The translations under genes and the position numbers were made by a program. A DNA stretch of 52,774 nt from Erysipelotrichaceae bacterium (GTDB taxonomy: Bacteria > Bacillota_I > Bacilli_A > Erysipelotrichales > Erysipelotrichaceae): the NCBI GenBank assembly GCA_017539105.1, contig JAFYHQ010000025.1:1-52774 (forward strand). The letters run 5' to 3'. A model generated the notes under the pieces. It saw nothing but the letters and a program-made list of their open reading frames with translations. It ran no database searches and was not told the origin of the DNA. Below are positions 18,521 through 28,242 of this stretch, in pieces; within the stretch, counting starts at the first letter, position 1, and every line of letters begins with the position of its first letter.

Positions 18521-20281
18521 ATGAAAATAAACGATATTGCCTTTAGTCCATCGGAGGCTCCATCTTCCTATGGTTATAATGGCGCCAATTATGATGCGAA
18601 AAACGATACCTTGGTCTATGCCCTGGGAGGTTTAGGCGAAGTAGGAAAGAATATGTACTGCTTCGAACATGACGATGAGATCGTCATCATCGATGCAGGA
18701 ATCAAATTCCCGGATGATGAACTTCTGGGAATCGACTATGTCATTCCGGACTATACCCACCTGATCAAGAATAAGGATAAAATAAAAGCCCTGATCATTA
18801 CCCACGGCCATGAGGACCATATCGGAGGGATCCCTTTCTTTCTGCTTTCCTGTCCGGTAAAGAATATCTATGCCCCGCGATTTGCGAAAGCGCTGATCGA
18901 AAAGAAACTCTCGGAACGCAAGAAACTGGCTTCCTTCGAAGTGACCGAAATCAACGATGATTCCGCGATACAGACCAAATACTTCCGTATCGGTTTCTTT
19001 AATACGATCCATTCCATTCCGGATTCCTTAGGCGTTCTGATCAATACGCCAAACGGAAGAGTGGTCGAAACAGGCGACTTCAAATTCGATCTGACCCCGG
19101 TAGGACAGAACTCCGATTACCAGAAGATGGCCTATATCGGAGCCGCAGGCGTGACATTGCTGATGTCGGACTCCACCAATGCCGAAGTCGATGGCTTCTC
19201 CATTTCCGAGAAACAGGTCGCTGCCGCGATCAACGATATCATGCGCAAGACGACAGGAAGGATCCTGATCTCTACTTTTGCTTCCAATGTCAACCGTCTT
19301 GCCCAGATCATCAAAGCTGCTAAAAACAACGGCAGAAAAGTGCTGGTCCTGGGAAGATCCATGGAAAACATCGTAGAGATCGGCCAGCATATGAAATTCA
19401 TCGATGTCCCGGAAGATACCTTCATCTCCCAGGAACTGGTCAACCAGTATCCTCCGGAGCAGCTGTGCATCGTCTGTACGGGATCGCAGGGCGAAGCCCT
19501 GGCTGCCTTAAGCAGAATCGCCAACGGCTCCCACAAGTATGTGAAAGTCATTCCGGGCGATACGGTGGTCTTCTCTTCGAATGCCATTCCGGGCAATGCG
19601 ATCAATGTCGGAGGCATCGTCAACCAGCTGATGCGTAACGGAGCCAGAGTATTGGAAAACAACGCGTTGTCCTCTCTGCATACCACGGGACATGCCTCGC
19701 AAGAGGAACAGAAACTGATGCTGCAGCTGATCAAGCCGAAATATTTCATGCCGATGCATGGCGAATACAAGATGCTGAAACTGCACGCCCAGTCCGCCAT
19801 TGAAACGGGAATTCCGAAAGAGAACTGCTTCATCTGTGCCAACGGCGATGCTTTGGTACTGCACCAGGGTGAAGTCTATCGTTCCAATACCAGAATACAG
19901 ACGGATGCCATCTATGTGGATGGAAACGACATTTCCGGTTTATCTACTTCCGTCATAAAAGATAGAAAGATATTAGCCGACAACGGACTGGTTGCGGTCA
20001 TCGTATGCATCGATTCCCGCAGCAACAAGATCCTTTGCCGTCCGGGTATCGTCTCGAGAGGTTTCGTGTATCTTAAAGATTCGCAGACCCTGATCAAGGA
20101 AGCCGAAGTGCTGACTTATGAAGCGTTACGTAACGCGATGAAACAGAAAGTAACCTTTGGCGATCTGAAGAACTGTATCAAGAATACCTTGGAACCTTTC
20201 CTGTATGAAAAAACACGAAGGAATCCGATCGTGATCCCGGTCATACTCAATCATGTGGATGCACTAAAAAAGGAGAACTGA
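18521..20281 (+). CDS. rnj: Ribonuclease J
   Basis: A 586-residue metallo-beta-lactamase/beta-CASP ribonuclease. HGHEDHIGG (about 89-97) binds the two metal ions; GDFKFD, SDSTNAEVDG and the beta-CASP segment with TGSQGE and FSSNAIPGN follow, then the C-terminal domain. It has 5'-3' exo- and endonuclease activity in mRNA decay and rRNA maturation. About 30 residues longer than Bacillus RNase J1, mainly through an N-terminal extension (MKINDIAFSPSEAPSSYG...). The stop codon lies in a terminator hairpin. With PNPase (44.7 kb) it represents the RNA-decay machinery here. Confidence 0.93.
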   Translation: MKINDIAFSPSEAPSSYGYNGANYDAKNDTLVYALGGLGEVGKNMYCFEHDDEIVIIDAGIKFPDDELLGIDYVIPDYTHLIKNKDKIKALIITHGHEDHIGGIPFFLLSCPVKNIYAPRFAKALIEKKLSERKKLASFEVTEINDDSAIQTKYFRIGFFNTIHSIPDSLGVLINTPNGRVVETGDFKFDLTPVGQNSDYQKMAYIGAAGVTLLMSDSTNAEVDGFSISEKQVAAAINDIMRKTTGRILISTFASNVNRLAQIIKAAKNNGRKVLVLGRSMENIVEIGQHMKFIDVPEDTFISQELVNQYPPEQLCIVCTGSQGEALAALSRIANGSHKYVKVIPGDTVVFSSNAIPGNAINVGGIVNQLMRNGARVLENNALSSLHTTGHASQEEQKLMLQLIKPKYFMPMHGEYKMLKLHAQSAIETGIPKENCFICANGDALVLHQGEVYRSNTRIQTDAIYVDGNDISGLSTSVIKDRKILADNGLVAVIVCIDSRSNKILCRPGIVSRGFVYLKDSQTLIKEAEVLTYEALRNAMKQKVTFGDLKNCIKNTLEPFLYEKTRRNPIVIPVILNHVDALKKEN

Positions 20282-20292
20282 TTCTCCTTTTT
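20266..20292. terminator. Bidirectional terminator between rnj and pfkA
   Basis: Stem AAAAAGGAGAA / TTCTCCTTTTT with loop CTGA, containing the rnj stop codon. A-rich on one side and T-rich on the other, so it serves rnj (forward) and the pfkA operon (reverse). Confidence 0.85.
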
Positions 20293-20308
20293 CTTTCGAT
20301 TGCATTTT

Positions 20309-21268
20309 CTAGACCAGCCTGTCAAACAGCCGATAGAATTCTTTTCTTGACGAACGAGGCAAGGAAACGCATTCTTCGATCGGCATGGAGACGATCTCAT
20401 TGTTCTTGATGCCTACGCATTCTCCGCCTTTTCCTTCGATCAGAAGTTCTACCGCTTTCGCTCCCATCCGGGAAGCCAGCACACGGTCGGTCGGGGTCGG
20501 CGAACCGCCTCGCTGAATATGTCCGAGGATCGTCGCTCTGCCCGCAAAACCGGTCGCTTTGGAAATCTTGTCCGCCAGATTCTGCACATCGCAGATCTTC
20601 TCGGAAACGATCACGATAGCATGCGATTTCCCCAACTTTTCCAGATATTTCAGCTTCTCCAGGACCGCTTCTTCATCATAGCCCGTTTCCGGCGTGATTA
20701 CGACTTCTGCGCCGCAGGAGATGCCAGAATAGATCGCCAGGTCGCCGCAATGGTTACCCATGACCTCGACTACGGAACAGCGGTGATGCGAATTGGAAGT
20801 ATCTCTCAGCTTATCCACGCACTCTACGATCGTATTCAATGCCGTATCGAAACCGATCGTAAAGTCAGTCCCCTCGATATCATTATCGATCGTACCAGGC
20901 AATCCGATACAGTTGATGCCATGCTTCGTCAAAGCAAGCGCGCCACGATAGCTGCCATCGCCTCCGATGACCACGACCGCATCGACATTATTCTCTTTCA
21001 GCTTCTCTACACCCTTCATCAGTACGGCTTCTTCCTTGAATTCCGGCAATCTGGCACTGCCCAGAATCGTGCCTCCGCTCGAAATCGTCTCCGAAACCGA
21101 GCTTCTCTTGAAAGGAATATACAAACCTTCTACCAGACCCCTGTAGCCATCCCTGATGCCGACGACTTCGATCCCGCTCATCAGTGCCGTTCTTGTGACT
21201 GCACGAATCGCCGCATTCATGCCCGGCGAATCTCCGCCTGAGGTCAATACACCAATTTTCTTTATCAT
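20309..21268 (-). CDS. pfkA: ATP-dependent 6-phosphofructokinase
   Basis: A 319-residue glycolytic enzyme converting fructose 6-phosphate to the 1,6-bisphosphate. IGVLTSGGDSPGMNAAIRA is the ATP-binding N-terminus; GGDGSYRGA, GLPGTIDND (catalytic Asp), VEVMGNHCGDLA and GHIQRGGSPTPTDR follow in order. Length is normal for the bacterial allosteric enzyme. Last gene of the trmB operon; its start overlaps the dnaI stop by 4 bp, so glycolysis is coupled to replication genes in one transcript. Confidence 0.96.
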   Translation of the reverse strand: MIKKIGVLTSGGDSPGMNAAIRAVTRTALMSGIEVVGIRDGYRGLVEGLYIPFKRSSVSETISSGGTILGSARLPEFKEEAVLMKGVEKLKENNVDAVVVIGGDGSYRGALALTKHGINCIGLPGTIDNDIEGTDFTIGFDTALNTIVECVDKLRDTSNSHHRCSVVEVMGNHCGDLAIYSGISCGAEVVITPETGYDEEAVLEKLKYLEKLGKSHAIVIVSEKICDVQNLADKISKATGFAGRATILGHIQRGGSPTPTDRVLASRMGAKAVELLIEGKGGECVGIKNNEIVSMPIEECVSLPRSSRKEFYRLFDRLV

Positions 21269-22131
21269 ACCTGTGTTCTCCTTCTCATATTTTCACCCGT
21301 TAAGACAAAATCATCTGCCAGGATATCGATCCTTTCCATCAGACGTCTCGCTTTCATCAGGTTGGATTTTTCTTTGCGGTCATACTGGTAGTGCTTCAGC
21401 AGTTCTTCCTTGCTCAGATTGGACGTAAAGACCGTCAGAAGATCATTCTCCAAACGATATTCCAGAATCCCCAGCAACACATCATCCCGTATGAATTCCG
21501 ATACGCTTTCCGATCCGATATCATCCAGAAAAAGATAATCCGCTTTCTTTAAAGCGCTGATGCTCTTCTGGGCAAGATCGGGATTGTTATAGATGTTGTT
21601 ACGGATATCATAGAAGAAATCCGCGACTTTCACGAATGCGACCTTCTCGTTGTTCTTGACCAAAGAATTCGCCAAAGCGATACAAAGATAGGTCTTCCCT
21701 ACCCCCAAGTCTCCATAAATGTACAGACCCTTGCGGCTCTTCTTCAGCAGGATCGCTGCCAGCAGCGCATAGAGTTTCTCCTGTGACTGCGTATAACGGA
21801 TATTGTTCATATCGAGATCCATCAGCTGGATCGGAATATCGCAATAGAGATACCTGCTCTTAAGATCTTCCTTCTCTTCCGCTTTCAACGCATACGGACA
21901 GTATTCGATCTCTTCCATCAGGATATCGTCATACGTAAAAGCCAGACGCTGTCCCTTGGACAGCTGCACGCAATGACCCAGTCCTTTGCAGTTATTGCAG
22001 ATCCTGCGTGATTCCAGAACTCTTAAGAAACTGTTGAAATGTTCGTTGAGATAATCATCAGAAAAACCATATCTTTCGATAAGTTCTCTAAGATAACGGT
22101 CTTCTTTGATCATTCCGAGATCTTTATTCAT
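21265..22131 (-). CDS. dnaI: Primosomal protein DnaI (helicase loader)
   Basis: A 288-residue AAA+ protein of the DnaC/DnaI class. The N-terminal part has a cysteine/histidine zinc cluster (CNNCKGLGHC, near 41-50), as in Bacillus DnaI; Walker A GDLGVGKT is near 140 and the Walker B LFLDDIG near 200. It loads the replicative helicase at oriC and restart sites with DnaB and DnaD. Overlaps dnaB upstream and pfkA downstream by 4 bp each. Confidence 0.92.
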   Translation of the reverse strand: MNKDLGMIKEDRYLRELIERYGFSDDYLNEHFNSFLRVLESRRICNNCKGLGHCVQLSKGQRLAFTYDDILMEEIEYCPYALKAEEKEDLKSRYLYCDIPIQLMDLDMNNIRYTQSQEKLYALLAAILLKKSRKGLYIYGDLGVGKTYLCIALANSLVKNNEKVAFVKVADFFYDIRNNIYNNPDLAQKSISALKKADYLFLDDIGSESVSEFIRDDVLLGILEYRLENDLLTVFTSNLSKEELLKHYQYDRKEKSNLMKARRLMERIDILADDFVLTGENMRRRTQV

Positions 22132-23276
22132 TTCTTCCCCATCATCGTCAGTATCTCATCCAATTCATCGGTACTGATACTGACATTATCCTCGTCGTTA
22201 TAGACAGGCAGCTGTTCTTCTTCTTTCACGCGGTGACGTCCTTCGTTCAGACGATCCAAAGCCCTGTTCGGATCATTCACATCGTTGCGATGGAAATCCG
22301 CGGCGATCGGATAGATATAGTTCTCAAGAAGACGATTGTTGCAGGATTTCAAAGTATGCTGGATCAACACATTGATGACGCTCTTGTTCAGATGATACTT
22401 GAACGCAAGATTGTATAAGATCTTCTTATCGTATTCCGTGACTTCCTTGCCTTCCTGCAGATTCATCAGATAAGTCTGGCAATCCACATCATATTCGTTC
22501 TCCTTGACCTTCTGATAATCGATCCTGGAGTTCATGCACAGATAGCGCAGTTCCTTGAGATTGAACTCCTCCTTGCTGCGGTTGACCGCCGTAGCCACAT
22601 AGGAACGCATCTTGTCATAGCTGATACCGTAAAGATCCGCCAGCGTGGCAATCGTACGCAGCACTTCATCCGTGCGGTAACGCAACGGAAACATCAGCGA
22701 GGATATATCTTTCAGGAAGACATTGATATCGAACAGCGTATTGTAGTTGTATCTGATCGGATTGATGCTGTCATTCAGATCTTTTTCATTGGCCATGGAC
22801 CACTTGCTTAAGTCATTGACGGAAAGCACTTTGGTGATATCTTCATAGCCATAGTAGTTGTCGATGCTCTTCATCGTCGAAAGGATGCTGCGGTAATAGT
22901 TCCCGGAAGTCTTCATGATGAATTCCCTGACCAGGATATCGTCCTTGATGAATTCCTGCATCTTCATCGGTTCATTGAAAATCAGGACATAACGGTCTTC
23001 CTGTTTCAGCGTTTTCACCAGCCGGTACATATTCAAAAGTTCCAGATCCCGTTCAAAGAGATCGATCGAAATATTCAAAGATGTCAGGATATCATTGATC
23101 TCTTCAAAAGACAGCTGGGAACCTCTTAAGACAAAGTATTCATACAGGATCACCGCGTCATTGCCGATCAATGGCGCATAGAAAAAGACCAGGGAACGCA
23201 GATGTTCTATGGACAGCTCGCAGCGGATATCGGTCTTATATCTTTCTTTTCCTAGCATGGGATCTCTTTCAGCCAT
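22128..23276 (-). CDS. dnaB: Replication initiation protein DnaB (Firmicutes type)
   Basis: A 382-residue protein, not the replicative helicase but the Gram-positive co-loader. The N-terminal winged-helix region (EHLRSLVFFYAPLIG, LLNMYRLVK) and the following DnaD-like helical region match the family in layout; the acidic tail with ISTDELDEILTMMGKK ends it. The pairing with dnaI and polA/mutM/coaE upstream is the conserved Bacillota arrangement, although nrdR, often found between coaE and dnaB, is absent. The start overlaps the end of the mutM-coaE fusion by 25 bp. Confidence 0.85.
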   Translation of the reverse strand: MAERDPMLGKERYKTDIRCELSIEHLRSLVFFYAPLIGNDAVILYEYFVLRGSQLSFEEINDILTSLNISIDLFERDLELLNMYRLVKTLKQEDRYVLIFNEPMKMQEFIKDDILVREFIMKTSGNYYRSILSTMKSIDNYYGYEDITKVLSVNDLSKWSMANEKDLNDSINPIRYNYNTLFDINVFLKDISSLMFPLRYRTDEVLRTIATLADLYGISYDKMRSYVATAVNRSKEEFNLKELRYLCMNSRIDYQKVKENEYDVDCQTYLMNLQEGKEVTEYDKKILYNLAFKYHLNKSVINVLIQHTLKSCNNRLLENYIYPIAADFHRNDVNDPNRALDRLNEGRHRVKEEEQLPVYNDEDNVSISTDELDEILTMMGKK

Positions 23277-24628
23277 TCCTCAAGGGAATCGTACAGTTCC
23301 TGCAGACTACCATTATTATATATGATTTTATCGGCTCTTTTCTTTTTTTCTGAGACTCTCATCTGCTTTTTCAGACGAGCCAAAGCCTCGGACCTGCTCA
23401 TGCCGCGATCCTTCAGACGTTTCAAGAGAATATCCTGATTCGTAACCACCAGCAGGTTCTGATCGAAGTAACGGTCCCATCCGGCTTCAAACAGCAATGG
23501 CACTTCCGCGAACAGAAGCTCTTCCTTATGTTCCTTCAGACGTTCCAGGATCAAAGGATGCATGAGATCCTCCAACTGCTTTTTCTTGGAAGCATCGCCA
23601 AATATCAAAGAGGATAACGTGCTCTTATCCAGTTCCCCATCGACGATGCATTCCGGGAAAGCCTTCTTCACTGCTTCATAGCCGGCATTGCCTTTTTTAA
23701 GAAGATCCCGGTTCTCTTCATCGCAATCGAACACAGGATAGCCTTTTTCTCTTAAATATCTGGAGACTTCGCTCTTGCCCGAACCGATGCTTCCGGTAAT
23801 GGCGATCCTGGTCTGTTTCTTCAGTTTCTGGCAGGAAGGACAGTAATAGGTTCCTCTTCCTCCGACAGCGGTCTTCTGGATCTTTGTGTGGCAGACCGGA
23901 CAGTTCTTTACCGTGTGTACCTTCAGATCCAGCTGAAACAGACCGGTCACGCCCAAGGAAGACGTATAGGAACGGATGGTCGTGCCTCCCGCCTGGATGG
24001 CTTCATCAAGGATCCTTCTTGTTTCCTGGATCATTGTCTGAATCTCTTCGTCATTCAGAAGATCTGCACTGCTTCTGGGGTCGATCTTCATCGCATACAG
24101 GATCTCATCGGCATAGATGTTCCCGATCCCTGCCACAAACGACTGATCCAGCAATACGGTTTTGATCGCTATCTTCTTATTCTTCAGATATTCTTTGCAG
24201 TATTCCAGATTGAAACGATTGGAAAACGGTTCCGGACCGAGATCCTTGAAGCTCTCGTATTCCCCGTCTTTTTCGATCAGTTCCATCCTCCCGAATTTAC
24301 GTACATCATTGTAACGAAGCTGCTTCCCGTCATCCAGATAGAAGATCACGTGATCATGCTTATCGAAGGGAGTATCCTCATCCAGAATGAAATACTTCCC
24401 CTCCATCCTGAGATGCGATACCAGCGTAAGATCATCCATTTCAAAAAGCAGATACTTCCCTCTGCGTTTGAAAGCACGGAAATGCTGGCCGATCAGCGAC
24501 TGCTTAAAACGTTTCTCTGAACAGGAAACGATGGGCTTATATAATATCCTGATATCCGTGATGGCACGGTCTCTGATCCTTAGAGCCAGCGTGTCGAGAA
24601 CGGTCTGAACCTCAGGCAGTTCCGGCAT
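23252..24628 (-). CDS. mutM-coaE: Fusion of formamidopyrimidine-DNA glycosylase and dephospho-CoA kinase
   Basis: One uninterrupted 458-residue frame. Residues 1-272 are a complete MutM/Fpg: catalytic MPELPEVQT with P2 and E3, the helix-two-turns-helix region and the four-cysteine zinc finger CPVC...CPSC near 250-268. Residues 273-458 are a complete CoaE: P-loop GSIGSGKS at 279-286, the CoA-binding DLMHPLILERL and LLFAEVPLLFEAGWD segments and a basic lid. The join is two or three residues long, without a linker. The product should remove 8-oxoguanine from DNA and also make CoA. In other Bacillota the two genes are neighbours, so this is a gene fusion by loss of a stop. One-base overlap with polA. 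Confidence 0.93.
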   Translation of the reverse strand: MPELPEVQTVLDTLALRIRDRAITDIRILYKPIVSCSEKRFKQSLIGQHFRAFKRRGKYLLFEMDDLTLVSHLRMEGKYFILDEDTPFDKHDHVIFYLDDGKQLRYNDVRKFGRMELIEKDGEYESFKDLGPEPFSNRFNLEYCKEYLKNKKIAIKTVLLDQSFVAGIGNIYADEILYAMKIDPRSSADLLNDEEIQTMIQETRRILDEAIQAGGTTIRSYTSSLGVTGLFQLDLKVHTVKNCPVCHTKIQKTAVGGRGTYYCPSCQKLKKQTRIAITGSIGSGKSEVSRYLREKGYPVFDCDEENRDLLKKGNAGYEAVKKAFPECIVDGELDKSTLSSLIFGDASKKKQLEDLMHPLILERLKEHKEELLFAEVPLLFEAGWDRYFDQNLLVVTNQDILLKRLKDRGMSRSEALARLKKQMRVSEKKKRADKIIYNNGSLQELYDSLEEWLKEIPC

Positions 24629-27201
24629 TATTTGGCCTCGTACCAGTCTCTGCCAATGGCTAACGAAGCATCCAGGCGGGTCTTCATCTTGTAGGCATTC
24701 ATCATGATTTCAGGAATGGCTTCCTTCATGAGCCCGACTTCCTCTTCCGGCACATCGAAGATCAGTTCGTCGTGGACCTGCAGGATCAGCTTAGATTTCA
24801 AGCCTTTTTCCTTCAGGAAATCAAATGCTTTGATCATGGCGATCTTGATGATATCGGCAGCGCTGCCCTGGATCGACGCGTTCATCGCTGCACGCTTGCC
24901 GAATTCCCGCATCATATAGTTCCGATCATTGATCTCATTGATATATCTGCGTCTGTTTAGAATCGTTTTCACATAGCCGTTCTTCTGACAGAAATCGACC
25001 TGTCCGTCCAGATATTCCTTGATCTTCGGATAGGTCAGGAAATAATCATCGATATAGCGTTTCGCGTCTTTGAAAGACAGCTGGGTCTGATTGGCCAGTC
25101 CGAAGTCGCTGATGCCGTAGACCACGCCGAAATTGACGGCTTTCGCATGACGGCGGTCCAGATCGCTGACTTCTTCCCTTCTTAATCCGAAGATGTCCAT
25201 TGCGGTCTTGGTATGGATATCGATGCCGGAATTGAACGCTTCGATCATCTTTTCTTCATCAGCCAGGGAACTTAAGACACGCAGTTCGACCTGGGAATAG
25301 TCCGAACTCATCAGGAAACTATCAGGAGAAGCCTTGAATGCTTTCCGTATTTCTTTGGATTCATCGTCTCTGATGGATATATTCTGAAGATTCGGGTCAT
25401 AGCTCGAAAGTCTTCCGGTTGCCGTGATGGTCTGGGAGAAAATGGTATGGATCCTTCCATCCGGCGTGATGTATTTTTTCAGTCCTTCGGCATAAGTCGA
25501 ATACAGTTTCGCATATTTGCGCCAGTCCAGGATATAGGCGATGACAGGATGGTAGTCAATGAGCTTGTTCAGGACTTCCGCATTCGTGGATCCTTTCTTT
25601 AGATCCGGAAGATCCAGTTCTTCATACAGGACCTCTGCCAACTGTTTCGGCGAACCGATATTGAATTCATGGCCGATGGAGTCGTAGATCTTCTTTTCCA
25701 AGGCATCGATCTTTTCTTTGGTTTCCAGTGCGATCTTGTCCAGTTCTTTCTCATCACAAACGATTCCGGCATTTTCCATCGCAAACAGCACATAAGTCAA
25801 TGGCAATTCGATATCCTGATAGAGCGATTCCATCTCTTTCTGTTTCAGTTCTTCTTTCAGACGACCGTAGACTTGTTTTAAAGGCGCTGCGACGTGATTC
25901 AGATAGCCGATGATATCTGCATCCTTGTATTTGAAAGGCTTCTTGACCGTGCCGAAAACGTCCTTGATTTCAGGAATATCGATGTCACAGTAATGTTTGA
26001 GGATGACTTCGAGATCGGTATTATAGTTGTTGGCAAGAAACGCCATCAGCATGATATCTTCATTATTCTTACCCAACGGAATACGGTTGTATTCGAAACA
26101 GTGCAGTACCGCTTTCAGGTCATAAAAGATCTTCTTATTATCGCCGGATAAGAAAGACAAGGTATCCGTATCTTTCAGGAGATCTTCATACGTGATATAT
26201 TCCGCTTCTTTCTCATTGACGAAACACAGTCCGATGATCTTGCGTTCATAGTAAGAAAACTCATCCGAAACGACATAAATGACCGATTCCTTCAATAATG
26301 ATAAAGAGATCTTCTTTACCGCCTTGACTTTCTCTTCGACCTTCGGCGTATCTTTCTCATTCTCCCGGATCAGAGAATTCATCTCATACTTGCGATAGAA
26401 GGCATTCTTGCCTGCATTATTGATATGGACCTTGAAATCATCCAGTTCGTTGGGAATCTCGACATCTGTCTTGATGGTAGCCAGCGTCTTGGACAGGAAA
26501 CAGGAATCCTTGTCTTTCAGCAGCTTCTCCTGCAGCTTGCCTTTGATCTCATCGATATGTTCATAGATGCCCTCGCAACTCTCATAATCATTCAGAAGCT
26601 TGACCGCGGTCTTGTCTCCCACGCCTTCGACACCTTTGATATTATCGGACTTATCCCCTGCCAGACCCTTGTAGTCGATGATCTGCTTCGGTGTCAGCCC
26701 GTATTCTTCTTTCAATGCTTTCTCATCCATTCTGGCGATATCGGACATACCCTTGCGCATCACATAGACGCTAGTCGTGTCATCGATCAGCTGCAGCATA
26801 TCCCGGTCGCTTGAAAGGATGCAGGTTTCGAAATCATATTTCTTGGCCAAAGAACCGATGATGTCATCGGCTTCGATATCATCGAATTCCAGATATGGAA
26901 GCTCATATGCTTCCAGCATCTCCCTTACCAGATCAAACTGCATCGCCAGTTCCGGAGGGGTTTCCCTTCTGCCTGCCTTGTAGTCGGGCATCATCTCATG
27001 GCGGAAGGTATGTTTTCCCTTATCAAAAGCGACGACACAGTAGTCAGGCTGGATTTCCTTCAACGCCTTGTTCAGCATATTCGTAAAGGCATATACCGCA
27101 TTGGTATAGACCCCTTTGCTTGTCTGCATGACATTACCGTAGCTCGTCGCATAATATGCCCTGAATAGGACGGAATTTCCGTCGATCAGCAACAGTTTCA
27201 T
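24628..27201 (-). CDS. polA: DNA polymerase I
   Basis: An 857-residue family A polymerase: 5' nuclease domain (about 1-290, with LLIDGNSVLFRAYYA, DDIEADDIIG, GDKSDNIKGVEGVGDKTA), a degenerate 3'-5' exonuclease region (about 300-460, the DxE motif replaced by SDEFSYYER, so no proofreading), and the polymerase domain with DYSQVELRVL (motif A) and QVHDELIFD (motif C). It processes Okazaki fragments and repairs DNA gaps. It sits between a ZnuA-like lipoprotein gene (stop and start adjacent) and the mutM-coaE fusion in one operon. Confidence 0.96.
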   Translation of the reverse strand: MKLLLIDGNSVLFRAYYATSYGNVMQTSKGVYTNAVYAFTNMLNKALKEIQPDYCVVAFDKGKHTFRHEMMPDYKAGRRETPPELAMQFDLVREMLEAYELPYLEFDDIEADDIIGSLAKKYDFETCILSSDRDMLQLIDDTTSVYVMRKGMSDIARMDEKALKEEYGLTPKQIIDYKGLAGDKSDNIKGVEGVGDKTAVKLLNDYESCEGIYEHIDEIKGKLQEKLLKDKDSCFLSKTLATIKTDVEIPNELDDFKVHINNAGKNAFYRKYEMNSLIRENEKDTPKVEEKVKAVKKISLSLLKESVIYVVSDEFSYYERKIIGLCFVNEKEAEYITYEDLLKDTDTLSFLSGDNKKIFYDLKAVLHCFEYNRIPLGKNNEDIMLMAFLANNYNTDLEVILKHYCDIDIPEIKDVFGTVKKPFKYKDADIIGYLNHVAAPLKQVYGRLKEELKQKEMESLYQDIELPLTYVLFAMENAGIVCDEKELDKIALETKEKIDALEKKIYDSIGHEFNIGSPKQLAEVLYEELDLPDLKKGSTNAEVLNKLIDYHPVIAYILDWRKYAKLYSTYAEGLKKYITPDGRIHTIFSQTITATGRLSSYDPNLQNISIRDDESKEIRKAFKASPDSFLMSSDYSQVELRVLSSLADEEKMIEAFNSGIDIHTKTAMDIFGLRREEVSDLDRRHAKAVNFGVVYGISDFGLANQTQLSFKDAKRYIDDYFLTYPKIKEYLDGQVDFCQKNGYVKTILNRRRYINEINDRNYMMREFGKRAAMNASIQGSAADIIKIAMIKAFDFLKEKGLKSKLILQVHDELIFDVPEEEVGLMKEAIPEIMMNAYKMKTRLDASLAIGRDWYEAK

Positions 27202-28242
27202 TTATTCCCCCGTCTCGGTTTCAGCCGCAAGTTCCGGTACCGTATTCGGTACGGCAGAGACTGCCATATTCTCTAATATGCTCAGATTCTCATACATCAG
27301 GGACAGGTAGTCTTTTCCTGATTCGATCTGGGCATTGGTCAGTGATGAAATATTGTTCAAGGTGACTCTCTTCAGTCCCAGTTCTTCTTCCAGCTGGTTG
27401 AAGACCGTCATCATTTCTTCGGTCATGTTCGGTTCATAGGCGATATAGGTCACGCCATCATTGATGATCTTGGCTTTGATGATGTCAAGCTGTTCCTGGT
27501 TCGGAACGACGCCGTATCTGGATAGAGACAGCGGATAAGTCTGAAACCCAAAGTCTTTCTGCCAGCAGCCGAAAGATCCGGTCATGGCTACGAATTTGAT
27601 CGATTTGTTTTCTTTGACCAGTCTTGTCGCCAAAGCCTGATAGGAAGCATCAAGGGCGATCAGCTCATCCGCCAGCGCCTTGTAGTTTTCTTCAAAGAAT
27701 GCAGACTGCTCCACATAGTTGGAAGAAAGATACTCATAGACATCTTTGGCCATGCAGTACATGGCACCGGGCGACAGCCAGATATAGGGGTCAAGATCAT
27801 AGGTATCGATCTCGCCGAAGACATCGCCTTCATAGTAAGGACCTTCGATATATGTTACCTTGCCATCGACGATGATCGGGGTGTAACGTTTGTATTCATA
27901 AAGACAGTTCAAAACAGAAAGATCGCCTGCCGCCAGGTCGATATCCAGTTCTTTGATCCGATCCTGATAAAGATCCATATATGGTTCCAAACCGCCGATA
28001 TGGAACAGTACGGAGGAATTCTCCAGGATCTCATCATAGTCCTCGACGATGTTTGCGACCTGAACCAGGGTACGGTTCTGAATCGAGATCGGTTCGATAC
28101 GGTTTCCGCCGATCCTGTTCAAAAGATAGCCGATCGGATAGATCGTATATGCCGTATAGCGTTTGACGCTGGAACAGGAGGTCATCAGCAGGATCATGAG
28201 GATGATCAGTAGCTTTTTTATCGTTTTCATAACATTAATCAT
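27202..28242 (-). CDS. ZnuA-like (cluster A-9) lipoprotein lacking metal ligands
   Basis: A 346-residue lipoprotein (lipobox MTSC near 20-23). The fold signature of metal-ABC receptors is clear: TIYPIGYLLNRIGGNRI, GGLEPYMD, LDPYIWLSPGAM, a long middle helix with EENYKALADEL, and ISSLTNAQIESGKDYLSLM. However the histidines that bind zinc or manganese are replaced: EPHD is EPIS, DPHxW is DPYIW, and the HxxFGY motif is GSFGCW. No ABC ATPase or permease is near; it lies inside the trmB-polA operon with a 1-bp overlap upstream. It may be a repurposed receptor. The exact ligand and role are unknown. Confidence 0.8.
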   Translation of the reverse strand: MINVMKTIKKLLIILMILLMTSCSSVKRYTAYTIYPIGYLLNRIGGNRIEPISIQNRTLVQVANIVEDYDEILENSSVLFHIGGLEPYMDLYQDRIKELDIDLAAGDLSVLNCLYEYKRYTPIIVDGKVTYIEGPYYEGDVFGEIDTYDLDPYIWLSPGAMYCMAKDVYEYLSSNYVEQSAFFEENYKALADELIALDASYQALATRLVKENKSIKFVAMTGSFGCWQKDFGFQTYPLSLSRYGVVPNQEQLDIIKAKIINDGVTYIAYEPNMTEEMMTVFNQLEEELGLKRVTLNNISSLTNAQIESGKDYLSLMYENLSILENMAVSAVPNTVPELAAETETGE

